Assembly (NCBI GenBank): GCA_035559815.1
Contig: DATMAT010000037.1
Location: 1-64,000, forward strand
DNA from: Thermodesulfobacteriota bacterium
GTDB lineage: Bacteria; Desulfobacterota_D; UBA1144; Nemesobacterales; CSP1-2
Length of the DNA stretch: 64,000 bases
Direction: 5' to 3'
Both the position numbers and the translations under genes were made by a program. Below are positions 45,395 through 53,689 of the stretch, piece by piece (the stretch's first letter is position 1; each line of letters opens with the position of its first letter). Below the pieces are notes generated by a model. That model saw only the letters and a program-made list of their open reading frames with translations. It ran no database searches and was not told the DNA's origin.

Positions 45395-46261
45395 CTAGAG
45401 CTTCTCTCTCTTCCTCAATTCTTCCGATTCCTCGAAATAAACTAGGGTGGAATCTATAGTCTTATGACGGAGCATCTGCTTAACCTCTGTAACCGCGGCT
45501 CCGCCTTCTATAGCTAGGAGCGCCGCCGTATGTCTCAAGCTGTATGGCGTTATTCCTTTCCTCTTTATCCCGGCCAGCTTGAGATGATGATTCACCCGTT
45601 CCCTGATCGCTCGCGTGGTTATCCTTCCACCTTTTGCCCGGTTTCCCACTCCCCAGAAGAGCGGTTCGTCTTCGCTAACTTTCCCCCTCGATTCAAGGTA
45701 TTTCTCCAGCGCCTCCTGTGCCGGCGGGGTCAGAATTACGTATTCATCCTTCTTATCCTTACTTTTACCCTGAACGAAGATAACCTGTTTTCCGCCCTTC
45801 ACCTTTATATCAACCACATTTGCCCTTACGATTTCTATCTCACTCAAGCCGCACCGAACCATGAGGTTTATCATCGCCCAGTCCCTAAGCCCGACCGGTG
45901 ATGATATATCAATCGCCGAAAGCAGGTTTTCCACCTCATCTTTTGTCAACGGCTCTCTCAGGTGTCTTTGAGGCCTACCGCTTCCTCTGATTCTCTTTGC
46001 CGGATTTTCGGTAACCAAGTCAATCGATATTAAATAATCATAAAACCTTCTCACCGACGTAAGATATGTGGAAAGGGAAGTAGAGGAGAGGTTTTTTGAG
46101 ACTAAATAATCCCTATAACGCTGAATATCATGCGAAGTAAGCCCTAGAGGACTATTGCCTCCGAGCCACTTGGCAAATTCACGGAGGGCCTTCAAATAAG
46201 TCTCCTTCGTGGTTTCTCTTCTATCAAGTGCCTGCACAAAGCTATTTATAAGCTCTTCCAT
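45395..46261 (-). CDS. XerC/D-like tyrosine recombinase with two altered catalytic positions
   Basis: A 288-residue protein with an N-terminal SAM-like DNA-binding domain (LINSFVQALDRRETTKETY) and a C-terminal recombinase domain. Seen: HxxR box II region TPYSLRHTAALL at about 238-249 where the first His is Tyr240, with R243; box I region RCGLSEIEIV where the usual GLR arginine is Ser140; the nucleophile Y275 in STLVYFEE and H266 before it. K-box GKSKDKKDEY is present. The gene may be a chromosome dimer-resolution or integrase-type enzyme, but the altered residues make catalysis uncertain. It converges on rpoD with a gap of 18 bases and shares its upstream region with the 5S rRNA gene. Confidence 0.85.
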   Translation of the reverse strand: MEELINSFVQALDRRETTKETYLKALREFAKWLGGNSPLGLTSHDIQRYRDYLVSKNLSSTSLSTYLTSVRRFYDYLISIDLVTENPAKRIRGSGRPQRHLREPLTKDEVENLLSAIDISSPVGLRDWAMINLMVRCGLSEIEIVRANVVDIKVKGGKQVIFVQGKSKDKKDEYVILTPPAQEALEKYLESRGKVSEDEPLFWGVGNRAKGGRITTRAIRERVNHHLKLAGIKRKGITPYSLRHTAALLAIEGGAAVTEVKQMLRHKTIDSTLVYFEESEELRKREKL

Positions 46262-46312
46262 GCAAGTACATTAAAGCATCATTAATTTCGGATTTCAACT
46301 GCCTTAATGACC

Positions 46313-46340
46313 TTGACATCTCCGTTTAATCGGTTATCTT
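46313..46340 (+). promoter_or_regulatory. Strong promoter of the isolated 5S rRNA gene
   Basis: TTGACA at 46313-46318, 16 bases, then TATCTT at 46335-46340. The first base of the 5S RNA at 46351 is about 10 bases after the -10 element, so transcription would begin near the mature 5' end. The call is by consensus and geometry. Confidence 0.65.
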
Positions 46341-46350
46341 GTTTTTCCGA

Positions 46351-46470
46351 ATCTGGGTGGCTTTGCTGAAGAGGAAACACCCGGTCCCATTCCGAACCCG
46401 GAAGTTAAGCTCTTCAAGGCCCATGATACTACTCCCGTACGGGGGTGGGAAAGTAGGTAGCTGCCCTGAT
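46351..46470 (+). rRNA. 5S ribosomal RNA, unlinked to 16S/23S
   Basis: The sequence ATCTGGGTGGCTTTGCTGAA starts the RNA, followed by the typical CACCCGGTCCCATTCCGAAC and CCGGAAGTTAAGC loop B/C segments and closing GTAGGTAGCTGCCCTGAT; the ends pair to form helix I. Length about 117-120 nt as usual. No 16S, 23S or tRNA genes are linked in this window, so this is an orphan 5S gene. A T-rich run (TCATCTTTTTATTTC) follows, which could end transcription. Confidence 0.93.
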
Positions 46471-46759
46471 TCATCTTTTTATTTCTGGACATACCATACT
46501 TAACTATCCTTGCTTGCTATAAGATACCTCTCAGATACTAAGCAATATCGGCTTTAGAATCACAAATTCTAAATTGCAAATCTCAAACAGTATCCAATTT
46601 CTAAATACTAAATTGAAGATGTTTTCTATCCGATAATTGAAATTCGTCGGCCACTTTGCTATTTGGAGCTTGACCATTGATATTTGTTTATCTGTTGATA
46701 AATATCCATTATAATCTAAATACTGCTGTTATCCTATTGTCCTCAGGAATTAAAATAAT

Positions 46760-47365
46760 ATGGATAAAAAAACTCGACTAGCCGTTTTCGTATCCGGGAG
46801 CGGAACAAACCTCCAGGCTATCATCGATGCCCGAATCGAATCTATAGAAATTGCTGTAGTATTAAGCAATAACCCCGGCGCTTATGCCCTGGAGAGGGCA
46901 AAAAAACACAAGATCCCGACGGAAGTGGTGGATCACAGACAATTTTCCTCTAGGGAAGAATTCGAGAAAGAACTCATTAAAAGGCTTGAGCCGTACAGGA
47001 TAGACCTCGTTGCCTTAGCCGGTTTTATGAGGATACTCTCTCCGCTTTTCGTAAGGGCTTACAAAAACAGAATAATGAACCTCCACCCGGCCCTATTGCC
47101 GTCATTTCCTGGCACTCGTGCAGCAAAGCAGGCACTTGATTACGGGGTGAAATTCACCGGATGTACGGTGCATTTCGTGGATGAGGGGGTGGATACCGGT
47201 CCGATCATATTACAAGCGGTAGTTCCTATTCATGATACAGACACGGAAGAAAGTCTTCTCGACAGAATACATCTAGAGGAACACCGGATATATCCCGAGG
47301 CAATAAGGCTTTTTGCCGAAGGCAAGTTAAGGGTCGAGGGAAGAAGGGTATTTATAAGAGATTAG
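46760..47365 (+). CDS. purN: Phosphoribosylglycinamide formyltransferase
   Basis: A 201-residue PurN that transfers a formyl group from 10-formyl-THF to GAR in purine synthesis. Seen: the N-terminal phosphate loop VFVSGSGTNLQAI (residues about 9-21), the MNLHPALLPSFPG motif (with N, H catalytic residues) and DEGVDTGPII, where the aspartate completes the catalytic triad; all three catalytic residues are present. Normal family length. The gene stands alone upstream of a small DUF2007 gene. The 46471-46759 spacer contains AAATTCTAAATTGCAAATC-type low-complexity repeats and no gene. Confidence 0.97.
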   Translation: MDKKTRLAVFVSGSGTNLQAIIDARIESIEIAVVLSNNPGAYALERAKKHKIPTEVVDHRQFSSREEFEKELIKRLEPYRIDLVALAGFMRILSPLFVRAYKNRIMNLHPALLPSFPGTRAAKQALDYGVKFTGCTVHFVDEGVDTGPIILQAVVPIHDTDTEESLLDRIHLEEHRIYPEAIRLFAEGKLRVEGRRVFIRD

Positions 47366-47489
47366 CTCCCGGCATCGTTTCTTCCATTCAAGATATGTGC
47401 ATAGAATCTGGCCATGTGCCTCCTGTTTCCGGAAAAAAGATTGCCCATGGCAGTGGGATTACTTTTGAGCAGAAATTAAAAGACTCAAG

Positions 47490-47726
47490 ATGAACTTTCC
47501 AACAGAGAATAAAAGACTGTTTATCGAAGTTCGGAGGACTCAAGACCTAGCCATTGCCGGTCTAATTAAAGAAGTTTTAGAAGACAATGGAATAGTATGC
47601 TACCTCGAGAACTATTCCCTTGCCCGCATTTATCCTTCCCTAGTCTCTCCGATAAAAGTTATGGTTTATATCGAGGATGTGGAAAAAGCCAAGGAACTTC
47701 TGAGTCTATACTTCAGGGAAGACTAA
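47490..47726 (+). CDS. DUF2007-type small protein
   Basis: A 78-residue protein of the 'putative prokaryotic signal transducing protein' (DUF2007) type: RTQDLAIAGLIKEVLEDNGI, then the YLENYSLARIYPSLV middle and KVMVYIEDVEKAKELLSLYF end. The ferredoxin-like fold is thought to bind a partner or ligand. No function is proven. It is a likely second gene behind purN with a 120-base gap. The ribosome site is weak (AAAAGACTCAAG). Confidence 0.75.
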   Translation: MNFPTENKRLFIEVRRTQDLAIAGLIKEVLEDNGIVCYLENYSLARIYPSLVSPIKVMVYIEDVEKAKELLSLYFRED

Positions 47727-47758
47727 TAAATTTGCTACACATAGAGTCAAACATACAA

Positions 47759-47788
47759 GTAGGAACACACTGCAGCATGCCCCCCTAC
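47759..47788. repeat. Palindromic repeat of the GTAG...CTAC type
   Basis: GTAGGAACACACTGCAGCAT then GCCCCCCTAC; the GTAG/CTAC ends and the CTGCAG core match the repeat types at 2763-2790, 3017-3042 and 5054-5079. It sits between the convergent DUF2007 and DAHP synthase genes and may act as a transcription end structure. Confidence 0.5.
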
Positions 47789-47842
47789 TTAGAAAGATTT
47801 TATTAGCGGATTAGGGTTTTCCTGTTAAAACGGATAGGAAGG

Positions 47843-48862
47843 TTAGAGTTCCCTTCCTACTGCTTTAGCCACCGGCTTAGCCTTTTCCATGAGATCGGCA
47901 AACTTAGAAGGCTTGAGTGACTGTCCGCCGTCGCTTACGGCAATTTCCGGCTTATAATGAACTTCTATTATTAGACCATCTGCCCCGGCCGCAATGGCCG
48001 CAAGGGACATAGGAGTGACATACTGCCAATATCCCGTGCCGTGGCTGGGGTCAGCTACGATGGGAAGATGGGTCTTCTCCTTGAGCACCGGGACGGCATT
48101 CAGGTCAAATGTGTTCCTGGTTGCGGTTTCAAAGGTTCTAATTCCCCTCTCGCATAAAACAACGTTGTGGTTGCCCTCCGAAAGAATATATTCAGCCGCC
48201 ATGAGGAACTCATTTATGGTCGTGGACATGCCCCTCTTAAGAAGTACAGGCTTATTGCATCGCCCCACCCGCCTCAAGAGGGCGTAGTTTTGGGCATTAC
48301 GGGCACCGATTTGAAGCATGTCCGAGTATTCCGCTACCAGCTCCAAATCCTCGGTATCCAGAATCTCCGTCACTATAGGTAGTTGGGTCACCTGTCTGGC
48401 CTTGGCTAAAAGCTTTAATCCATCTTCACCAAGCCCCTGGAAGGTATAGGGAGAAGTTCTAGGTTTATAAGCTCCCCCTCTTAAAATGTCTGCTCCGGCC
48501 TTCTTTACCGCAACGGCGGTCTCGATAATCTGGCCTTCGTCTTCCACAGAGCAAGGCCCGGCTATAATAGCTATCTTATTACTCCCTATCTCTACATTCC
48601 CGACCTTTACCACCGTGTTTTGCGGTTTAAACTCACGGCTTGCCAGTTTATAAGGCTGTAAAATCGGGACAACCTTTTCCACCCCCTCCAGTATGCTGAT
48701 TGATTCAAGATGATGCGGTTTTCCCCGCTCGTCCCCCACCACCCCTATCACCGTTCTCAGGACACCTTGAATGATATGGGGTTTATATCCAAAATCCTTT
48801 ATGGTGGACAGCACCTTGTCAATTTGCTCCTGGCTTGCATCACTCTTCATCACTACAATCAT
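47843..48862 (-). CDS. aroF: 3-deoxy-7-phosphoheptulonate (DAHP) synthase, type Ib
   Basis: A 339-residue first enzyme of the shikimate pathway, condensing PEP and erythrose 4-phosphate. Seen: an N-terminal ferredoxin-like/ACT-type regulatory domain (about 1-70; [15 protein letters not shown] and IGVVGDERG), then the TIM barrel with [35 protein letters not shown], the [11 protein letters not shown] segment and [12 protein letters not shown], the metal and substrate sites. The N-terminal domain suggests feedback control by an aromatic amino acid, as in Thermotoga-type enzymes (family knowledge). aroB lies 1.8 kb away in the same direction. Confidence 0.96.
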   Translation of the reverse strand: MIVVMKSDASQEQIDKVLSTIKDFGYKPHIIQGVLRTVIGVVGDERGKPHHLESISILEGVEKVVPILQPYKLASREFKPQNTVVKVGNVEIGSNKIAIIAGPCSVEDEGQIIETAVAVKKAGADILRGGAYKPRTSPYTFQGLGEDGLKLLAKARQVTQLPIVTEILDTEDLELVAEYSDMLQIGARNAQNYALLRRVGRCNKPVLLKRGMSTTINEFLMAAEYILSEGNHNVVLCERGIRTFETATRNTFDLNAVPVLKEKTHLPIVADPSHGTGYWQYVTPMSLAAIAAGADGLIIEVHYKPEIAVSDGGQSLKPSKFADLMEKAKPVAKAVGREL

Positions 48863-49042
48863 TGTTGTTATCCCTCGTCGATTATAGCTTTAGCGTTTGT
48901 CGGGCAAAGGTGGATAATACATAGAAGCCGTTTTATTGTCAACTGGGATAAGCCGGCTGGTCCGGGCGATTCAGGCGTTTGAGTATTTGAGACGATAGAT
49001 GTATATTTATTAATAATTTCATAAAGTAAGAAGGAGGAGAAA

Positions 49043-49573
49043 ATGAGGAGAATAGGCTTATTTGTTATTATATTTACGATAGTTATCTCTTTTTCCTCGC
49101 TGAGATCGGCCTTTGGGCAAACAACCGGTGAAACAGAGCCTTCTCAGGGAACCGAGATCCCTCAATCGGCGCCTAATTACCCGATAATCGACAACGCAGG
49201 CATAGTTTATCCTCGGGAAGACCTAGACCCCTTTGGATATTCTACCCTGGGCGGGACCTCCGGCTTAGGAAACAGGGAAGACACCAGTACGCTCGGTACG
49301 GATACAAAACGAAAAAGCAACATTGAAGTTAATAAACCTAGGGAACGAAAGAGCCTAGAAGAAGAGACAGGTGCAACTGAGGAACAAACGGAAACAGGTT
49401 TTACCGAATCCGAGACCGCGTCTGAGCTACAATCAATTGGTTACACCTCACCGGCTAGAAAAGGCGGCCTCTACACCTGGAAAGACGAGAACGGAGTCGT
49501 ACACGTGACCAATGATTTAGGGTCAGTCCCGCTCAAGTATCAGGACCAAGTAATAAAAGAATCGCAAGACTAA
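49043..49573 (+). CDS. DUF4124-like exported protein
   Basis: A 176-residue secreted protein. Seen: signal peptide MRRIGLFVIIFTIVISFSSL with the sequence AFGQ as likely cleavage region, a disordered acidic and Thr/Glu-rich middle, and the C-terminal DUF4124-type segment GLYTWKDENGVVHVTNDLGSVPL. Other DUF4124 proteins are small envelope proteins of unknown role. A strong AGAAGGAGGAGAAA site precedes the start. It diverges from DAHP synthase and converges on the next lipoprotein gene. Confidence 0.8.
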   Translation: MRRIGLFVIIFTIVISFSSLRSAFGQTTGETEPSQGTEIPQSAPNYPIIDNAGIVYPREDLDPFGYSTLGGTSGLGNREDTSTLGTDTKRKSNIEVNKPRERKSLEEETGATEEQTETGFTESETASELQSIGYTSPARKGGLYTWKDENGVVHVTNDLGSVPLKYQDQVIKESQD

Positions 49574-49635
49574 CGGACTGACTCTGTACGACTACCCTAG
49601 TATAAACAGATTCTGAGGGCATTATATTTAGTCGT

Positions 49636-49908
49636 CTATTCCTCCTTTTTAGTATTCTTAAGCCTCTTTATTCTTTCTTCCAGATTGTCCAATCTATTGG
49701 TCATCTTTTTCATCTGTTCTTCGATAGTGTTAAGAGAATCATTCAAAGCATCGGTTTTCTTGAGAAGGAGGTACCCTATTACCAATAACGGAATCATTAT
49801 GAAAATAAAGTGAAACCAGTATCCGGCTCCGTGGGTCCCACCTGCACATCCATTAAGAAGAATCAACCCATTAGCCAGTAATAGAGATACTAACACGGAG
49901 AGCCTCAT
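49636..49908 (-). CDS. Small coiled-coil lipoprotein
   Basis: A 90-residue protein with signal sequence MRLSVLVSLLLANGLILLNG and lipobox LLNGC (Cys21), followed by a second hydrophobic segment (YWFHFIFIMIPLLVIGYLLL) and a C-terminal amphipathic coiled coil (DSLNTIEEQMKKMTNRLDNL). It may be an envelope-anchored scaffold. It follows trmB by 6 bases with a good GAGGAGG ribosome site and is the last gene of the aroB-trmB group. No family recognised. Confidence 0.7.
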   Translation of the reverse strand: MRLSVLVSLLLANGLILLNGCAGGTHGAGYWFHFIFIMIPLLVIGYLLLKKTDALNDSLNTIEEQMKKMTNRLDNLEERIKRLKNTKKEE

Positions 49909-49914
49909 CTTTTC

Positions 49915-50547
49915 TTACCTCCTCTGAAGGTTTTTCCCAATTTTCATAAACCTCAAATAGTAGATCTCTCTGCCTTCTGCTTTGAATTCAATCTCGTACT
50001 TGGTCATCGGCCGATTGGGCATCGCGCTCCGATACCCCGGTAGGGGAAATTCATTCCTGAACAACTTCGTTTTCTCGAAGGTTTCTATGATATGAGAAAT
50101 GTATTCCTGATGGTCGCTGGCTATTTCAACCAGTGCCTCGTTCTTCAATACCCTTGATAAGACTTCTAAAAAACCGGGATTTATAATCCGGTGCTTTTTA
50201 TGCCGGTCCTTTGGCCATGGGTCGGGGAAATTTATGTATACCGTGCTGAATGCAAGCGGAGTAAATATTTCCTCTAAAGCTATTTTTGCATCCATGAGCA
50301 AAAGTTTCACATTCTGTAGATTCTCTCTCTCCGCTCTTTTCGCCGCTTTTATAAGCCTCTTTCTTTTTATTTCTATTCCTATGAAATTCCAGTCTTCTTT
50401 TCTCCGGGCCATCTCCGTTATAAAACCTCCATCCCCAAAGCCGACCTCCAAGGCTAGTTCTTTTGGAGAACCAAAAACCTCGGATAAATCAAGGGGGAGA
50501 TAATATTCTGTCACATCCAGGATGGGTGACGAAGTATGCATAGCCAT
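49915..50547 (-). CDS. trmB: tRNA (guanine-N7)-methyltransferase
   Basis: A 210-residue TrmB that makes m7G46 in tRNA variable loops using S-adenosylmethionine. Seen: LEVGFGDGGFITEMARRKED (motif I), FIGIEIKRKRLIKAAKRAE, VYINFPDPWPKDRHKKHRI with the catalytic aspartate, and the end segment MPNRPMTKYEIEF typical of the family. Full length. It is 90 bases downstream of aroB and 6 bases upstream of the lipoprotein gene, on one transcript. The start MAMHTSS is supported by its position only. Confidence 0.96.
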   Translation of the reverse strand: MAMHTSSPILDVTEYYLPLDLSEVFGSPKELALEVGFGDGGFITEMARRKEDWNFIGIEIKRKRLIKAAKRAERENLQNVKLLLMDAKIALEEIFTPLAFSTVYINFPDPWPKDRHKKHRIINPGFLEVLSRVLKNEALVEIASDHQEYISHIIETFEKTKLFRNEFPLPGYRSAMPNRPMTKYEIEFKAEGREIYYLRFMKIGKNLQRR

Positions 50548-50637
50548 TAGGTTCTCGATTTATACTAAAGCTACAAACGCTGGCTATATTTTGACTATTG
50601 ATTGAGCTCAAAATCGTATAGGACTTAACTGATTTAT

Positions 50638-51741
50638 TCAGGATGGCGAAAGGATGCTCGATATTAATCCCTCTTCTACCTTTATCCCATAGCTACCATC
50701 TACTGCTGCCATCTCACCCAATTTGCCGGGAAGAACCATCTCTATTTTGCCTCCTCTAGCCTTCTTATCCAGTTTCATCCTATCTATAATTAGGTTGATA
50801 TCCAATGAATCAGGAATCTCCGTAGGCAGGCCCACCCTTGCTAGCAAAAGAGACAGCCTGTCGAGCTCATTTCTTCTCCATAACCCCATCTCCATGGCTA
50901 TCTTCCCCTCGGCTACCATGCCCATCGATATGGCCTTGCCGTGAGAAATTGTGTAATTAGACAGGTTTTCAATGGCATGTCCAATTGTATGCCCAAAATT
51001 TAGAATTTTTCTCAGGTTCGATTCCCTCTCGTCAAGCTCCACGATCTCGCCTTTTATTTGGCAGCCTCTTTTTATAATGTGGATAAGGACTTCGGTATCA
51101 AAAGAGAACACACCCTCGATACTATCCTCGAGGAATTCAAAGAGTTTTACATCCCTGATCACACCGTATTTTATCGTCTCCGCCAGCCCCTCTCTTAGCT
51201 CCGTTTCCGGTAGCGTTCTTAGAGTTCGGATATCTATATAAACTCGGAATGGCTGGTGAAAAGCACCGACCAGGTTTTTTCCAAAACTAGTATCAACACC
51301 AGTCTTGCCGCCGACAGAGCTGTCAACACAGGCAACCAGGGTGGTCGGGGCTTGAATATATGGAATTCCCCGGTTGTAAGTGGCTGCGACAAAACCGGCT
51401 ACATCCCCTACCACTCCCCCGCCGAGCGCGATTATCGCCGAATCTCGGCCCATCTTTAGCTTTAGCATCCCGTCTTCGAGCGTAGCCTTAGTCTCTCTGT
51501 TTTTGTGTTCTTCGCCCGTCGGGAATGGAATGAGGTGGGTAACTAGTTCGGCGCGTCTAAACTGTTTCAGCAGTTCCTCTCCGTACAGAGAGGCAACCCG
51601 CGAGTCAGTTATAATGGCGTAGGAGTGAGCCAGCTCTTCCATCTTCAGGTCTGATGGAATTTGTCCCAGTATCCCTTCACCAATTATTATCTCATAGGAC
51701 TTGTCTTCGACCTTTTTCAGGTTCACTTTTACTTTTTCCAT
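50638..51741 (-). CDS. aroB: 3-dehydroquinate synthase
   Basis: A 367-residue AroB, cyclising DAHP to 3-dehydroquinate with NAD+ and Zn2+. Seen: the NAD-binding LGGGVVGDVAGFVAATYNRG, the TTLVACVDSSVGGKTGVD stretch, the zinc and substrate site in ILNFGHTIGHAIENLS, and EGLAETIKYGVI. All active-site motifs are present. It follows DAHP synthase in the pathway and is coded nearby in the same direction but in a separate unit; trmB follows. Confidence 0.97.
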   Translation of the reverse strand: MEKVKVNLKKVEDKSYEIIIGEGILGQIPSDLKMEELAHSYAIITDSRVASLYGEELLKQFRRAELVTHLIPFPTGEEHKNRETKATLEDGMLKLKMGRDSAIIALGGGVVGDVAGFVAATYNRGIPYIQAPTTLVACVDSSVGGKTGVDTSFGKNLVGAFHQPFRVYIDIRTLRTLPETELREGLAETIKYGVIRDVKLFEFLEDSIEGVFSFDTEVLIHIIKRGCQIKGEIVELDERESNLRKILNFGHTIGHAIENLSNYTISHGKAISMGMVAEGKIAMEMGLWRRNELDRLSLLLARVGLPTEIPDSLDINLIIDRMKLDKKARGGKIEMVLPGKLGEMAAVDGSYGIKVEEGLISSILSPS

Positions 51742-51883
51742 CTTTTTAATACTGCCCTTGGAAACTATTTACCTATGGGCAAGCCAGGGTTTTGAATATC
51801 TTGCATCCCAGGGAAAATGAGAAAAGCAAAAATCATTTTTAAAACCCCTTCCTGCTCTCCGTGGCCAGAGGCCGGCTAAATTC

Positions 51884-52405
51884 TCATATCGGAAATTCGA
51901 GCAAAGACCACACCGGATAAGGTTTTAATTTATTCCTTCCTTTAAGCTCGGTAAGCTCCACCAGAAACAAATAACCAACTATTTCTCCGCCCATCTTTCT
52001 CACCAGGTTTCCCACTGCGGCTGCGGTACCGCCGGTCGCCAGCAGGTCATCAACCAAAACCACTTTGCTCCCACCGGAAATAGCGTCCCGGTGAACTTCG
52101 AGCACGTCTTTTCCGTATTCCAAATCATACGAAACGTTTATTGTTTCATATGGTAGTTTCCCCAGTTTCCTTACAATTACAAGGCCTGTACCCAGTTTGT
52201 ACGATAGTGCCGAAGCGAATATAAAGCCCCTGGCCTCGACACCTACCAGATACTCCGCTCCGCTTGCCGCTATAATTTCAGCCATCTTATCTATGGCCCG
52301 CCGAAACGCTTTCGGGTCTTGAAGAAGGGGGGTTATGTCATGAAATATTATCCCTTCCTTTGGGAAATCTGGTATGTCCCGGATATACTGCTTAAGCTCC
52401 TTCAT
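51884..52405 (-). CDS. apt: Adenine phosphoribosyltransferase
   Basis: A 173-residue Apt, salvaging adenine to AMP with PRPP. Seen: KELKQYIRDIPDFPKEGI with FHDITPLLQDP, the GVEARGFIFASAL segment and the PRPP-binding VVLVDDLLATGGTAAA (about 119-134). Full family length, no fusion. It lies 12 bases after the NlpD-like gene, so both are likely in one transcript. A GAGGAGAATACAGC site precedes its ATG. Confidence 0.97.
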   Translation of the reverse strand: MKELKQYIRDIPDFPKEGIIFHDITPLLQDPKAFRRAIDKMAEIIAASGAEYLVGVEARGFIFASALSYKLGTGLVIVRKLGKLPYETINVSYDLEYGKDVLEVHRDAISGGSKVVLVDDLLATGGTAAAVGNLVRKMGGEIVGYLFLVELTELKGRNKLKPYPVWSLLEFPI

Positions 52406-52417
52406 GCTGTATTCTCC

Positions 52418-53146
52418 TCATGGTAAATACTTTAGTGGATTTACCGGTCTTCCTTCCTTTCTTATCTCGAAATGCACATGCGGTCCGCTGGCGTTTCCGC
52501 TCGAACCCACCTCTGCAATTACGTCCCCCGCCTTCACGCAATGTCCTGCTTTCACGTGATTTTTCTGGTTATGGGCATAAACGGTCCTGACCCCGTCCCC
52601 ATGCTCGACGATTACAATTTTCCCGTACCTCGAGTATCCGTCAAGGCTTTTACCGCTCAAGACAACCAACCCATCTGCCACCGCTCTGATCGGAGTGCCG
52701 GTGGGGGCAGGAATATCTATTCCGGAGTGAAAGCGACTGAACCCCCTTCTTCCGAACCCGGAAGAAACCTTCCCATAGACTGGCCAGGTTATCGAACCGG
52801 AAGCTTTTTGGCCGGGAATAATTATCATTTGTCCGACAGAGATTTGGGTAATATCGTTGATGCTGTTTACCTTGGCTATTTCTTCCAGGCTAACACCATA
52901 GTTCTTGGATAGACGATAAAGCGTCTCACCACTCCGCACAACATGATATTTCTCTTTTAATACAAAAGAACGGTTATTTCTAATACAGTTTTCTAGGCCC
53001 TTGGGAGCCGCTGATTTAGGAACAGTCGCCGGACGCCTGGCACAAGCATGACTAAATGCGAGAACGAGCAAGAGCAAAGGCCATATCCACAGCTTCCTTG
53101 GGAGTTGTGACTTTTTTGATTTCAGGCGACACCTCCCATGTGTCAA
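52418..53146 (-). CDS. LysM and M23 peptidase lipoprotein (NlpD/EnvC-like)
   Basis: A 242-residue exported protein. Seen: a hydrophobic leader IWPLLLLVLAFSHAC that may be a lipoprotein signal, a LysM domain (EKYHVVRSGETLYRLSKNYG to ISVGQMIIIPG), and a C-terminal M23 domain with FSRFHSGIDIPAPTGTPIRA, VEHGDGVRTVYAHN and GPHVHFEIRKEG: the metal-binding H, D and HxH residues are all present, so unlike E. coli NlpD it may be an active endopeptidase. The start overlaps the preceding LOG-like gene by 95 bases, since no good later start precedes the signal. It would help cell division or wall remodelling. Confidence 0.92.
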   Translation of the reverse strand: MTHGRCRLKSKKSQLPRKLWIWPLLLLVLAFSHACARRPATVPKSAAPKGLENCIRNNRSFVLKEKYHVVRSGETLYRLSKNYGVSLEEIAKVNSINDITQISVGQMIIIPGQKASGSITWPVYGKVSSGFGRRGFSRFHSGIDIPAPTGTPIRAVADGLVVLSGKSLDGYSRYGKIVIVEHGDGVRTVYAHNQKNHVKAGHCVKAGDVIAEVGSSGNASGPHVHFEIRKEGRPVNPLKYLP

Positions 53147-53513
53147 TTCCGATAATTGGAATCTCTAACTTCAAGGCAAAGGCAATTTCAGACAGGGTTC
53201 CATAGCTTCCGCCTATTGCAATTATAGCATCACTGGAGCGGACTACTATGATGTTTCGTGCATGACTCATTCCAGTAACCACGGGTATATCGACATAAGG
53301 ATTTGCCTCGGATTTACTAAAACCGGGAATGATTCCTATAGTCAGCCCTCCCTCAGATTTAGCCCCATGGCAAACGGCTTCCATTATCCCCCCGAGTCCT
53401 CCGCATATAACCACACCCTTTCTTTTTGCAACCTCCCTGCCCACCTCTTCCGCCGTTTTATAATCCTTATCAGAAGCCTGATTTGCCCCTATAACACCGA
53501 TTATAGTGTACAT
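53052..53513 (-). CDS. TIGR00725-type SLOG superfamily protein
   Basis: A 153-residue Rossmann-fold protein of the LOG/SLOG group. Seen: MYTIIGVIGANQASDKDYK at the start, VVICGGLGGIMEAVCHGAK with the GG-x-GG-x-M-E nucleotide-binding motif, GLTIGIIPG, and IIAIGGSYGTLSEIAFAL. Those relate it to lysine decarboxylase-like/LOG phosphoribohydrolases, though the family function is not settled. Its last 95 bases also code for the start of the LysM/M23 gene in another frame, and the two are probably on one transcript. Confidence 0.88.
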   Translation of the reverse strand: MYTIIGVIGANQASDKDYKTAEEVGREVAKRKGVVICGGLGGIMEAVCHGAKSEGGLTIGIIPGFSKSEANPYVDIPVVTGMSHARNIIVVRSSDAIIAIGGSYGTLSEIAFALKLEIPIIGIDTWEVSPEIKKVTTPKEAVDMAFALARSRI

Positions 53514-53689
53514 TTGGGATTCAATTCGATGACTGACCGATCGGGTGTTGATTACAAGGGTCTAGTTTACCCTTGTTTTTCAATTCACAAAAGTGGCAAA
53601 TAGTCCCAGTGTAGGAAGAATAGATTCAACTTTCTTCTGGGAAATCTGGAATTGCTTTAGATTTCTAAGGGGCAAAGCTTATAGCTAAG

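Noticed and set aside
45395-46261. Recombinase gene as the integrase of an integrated island
   Set aside because: No tRNA-borne attachment repeat, no phage or plasmid genes and no change in composition around it; the flanks are rpoD and a 5S gene.
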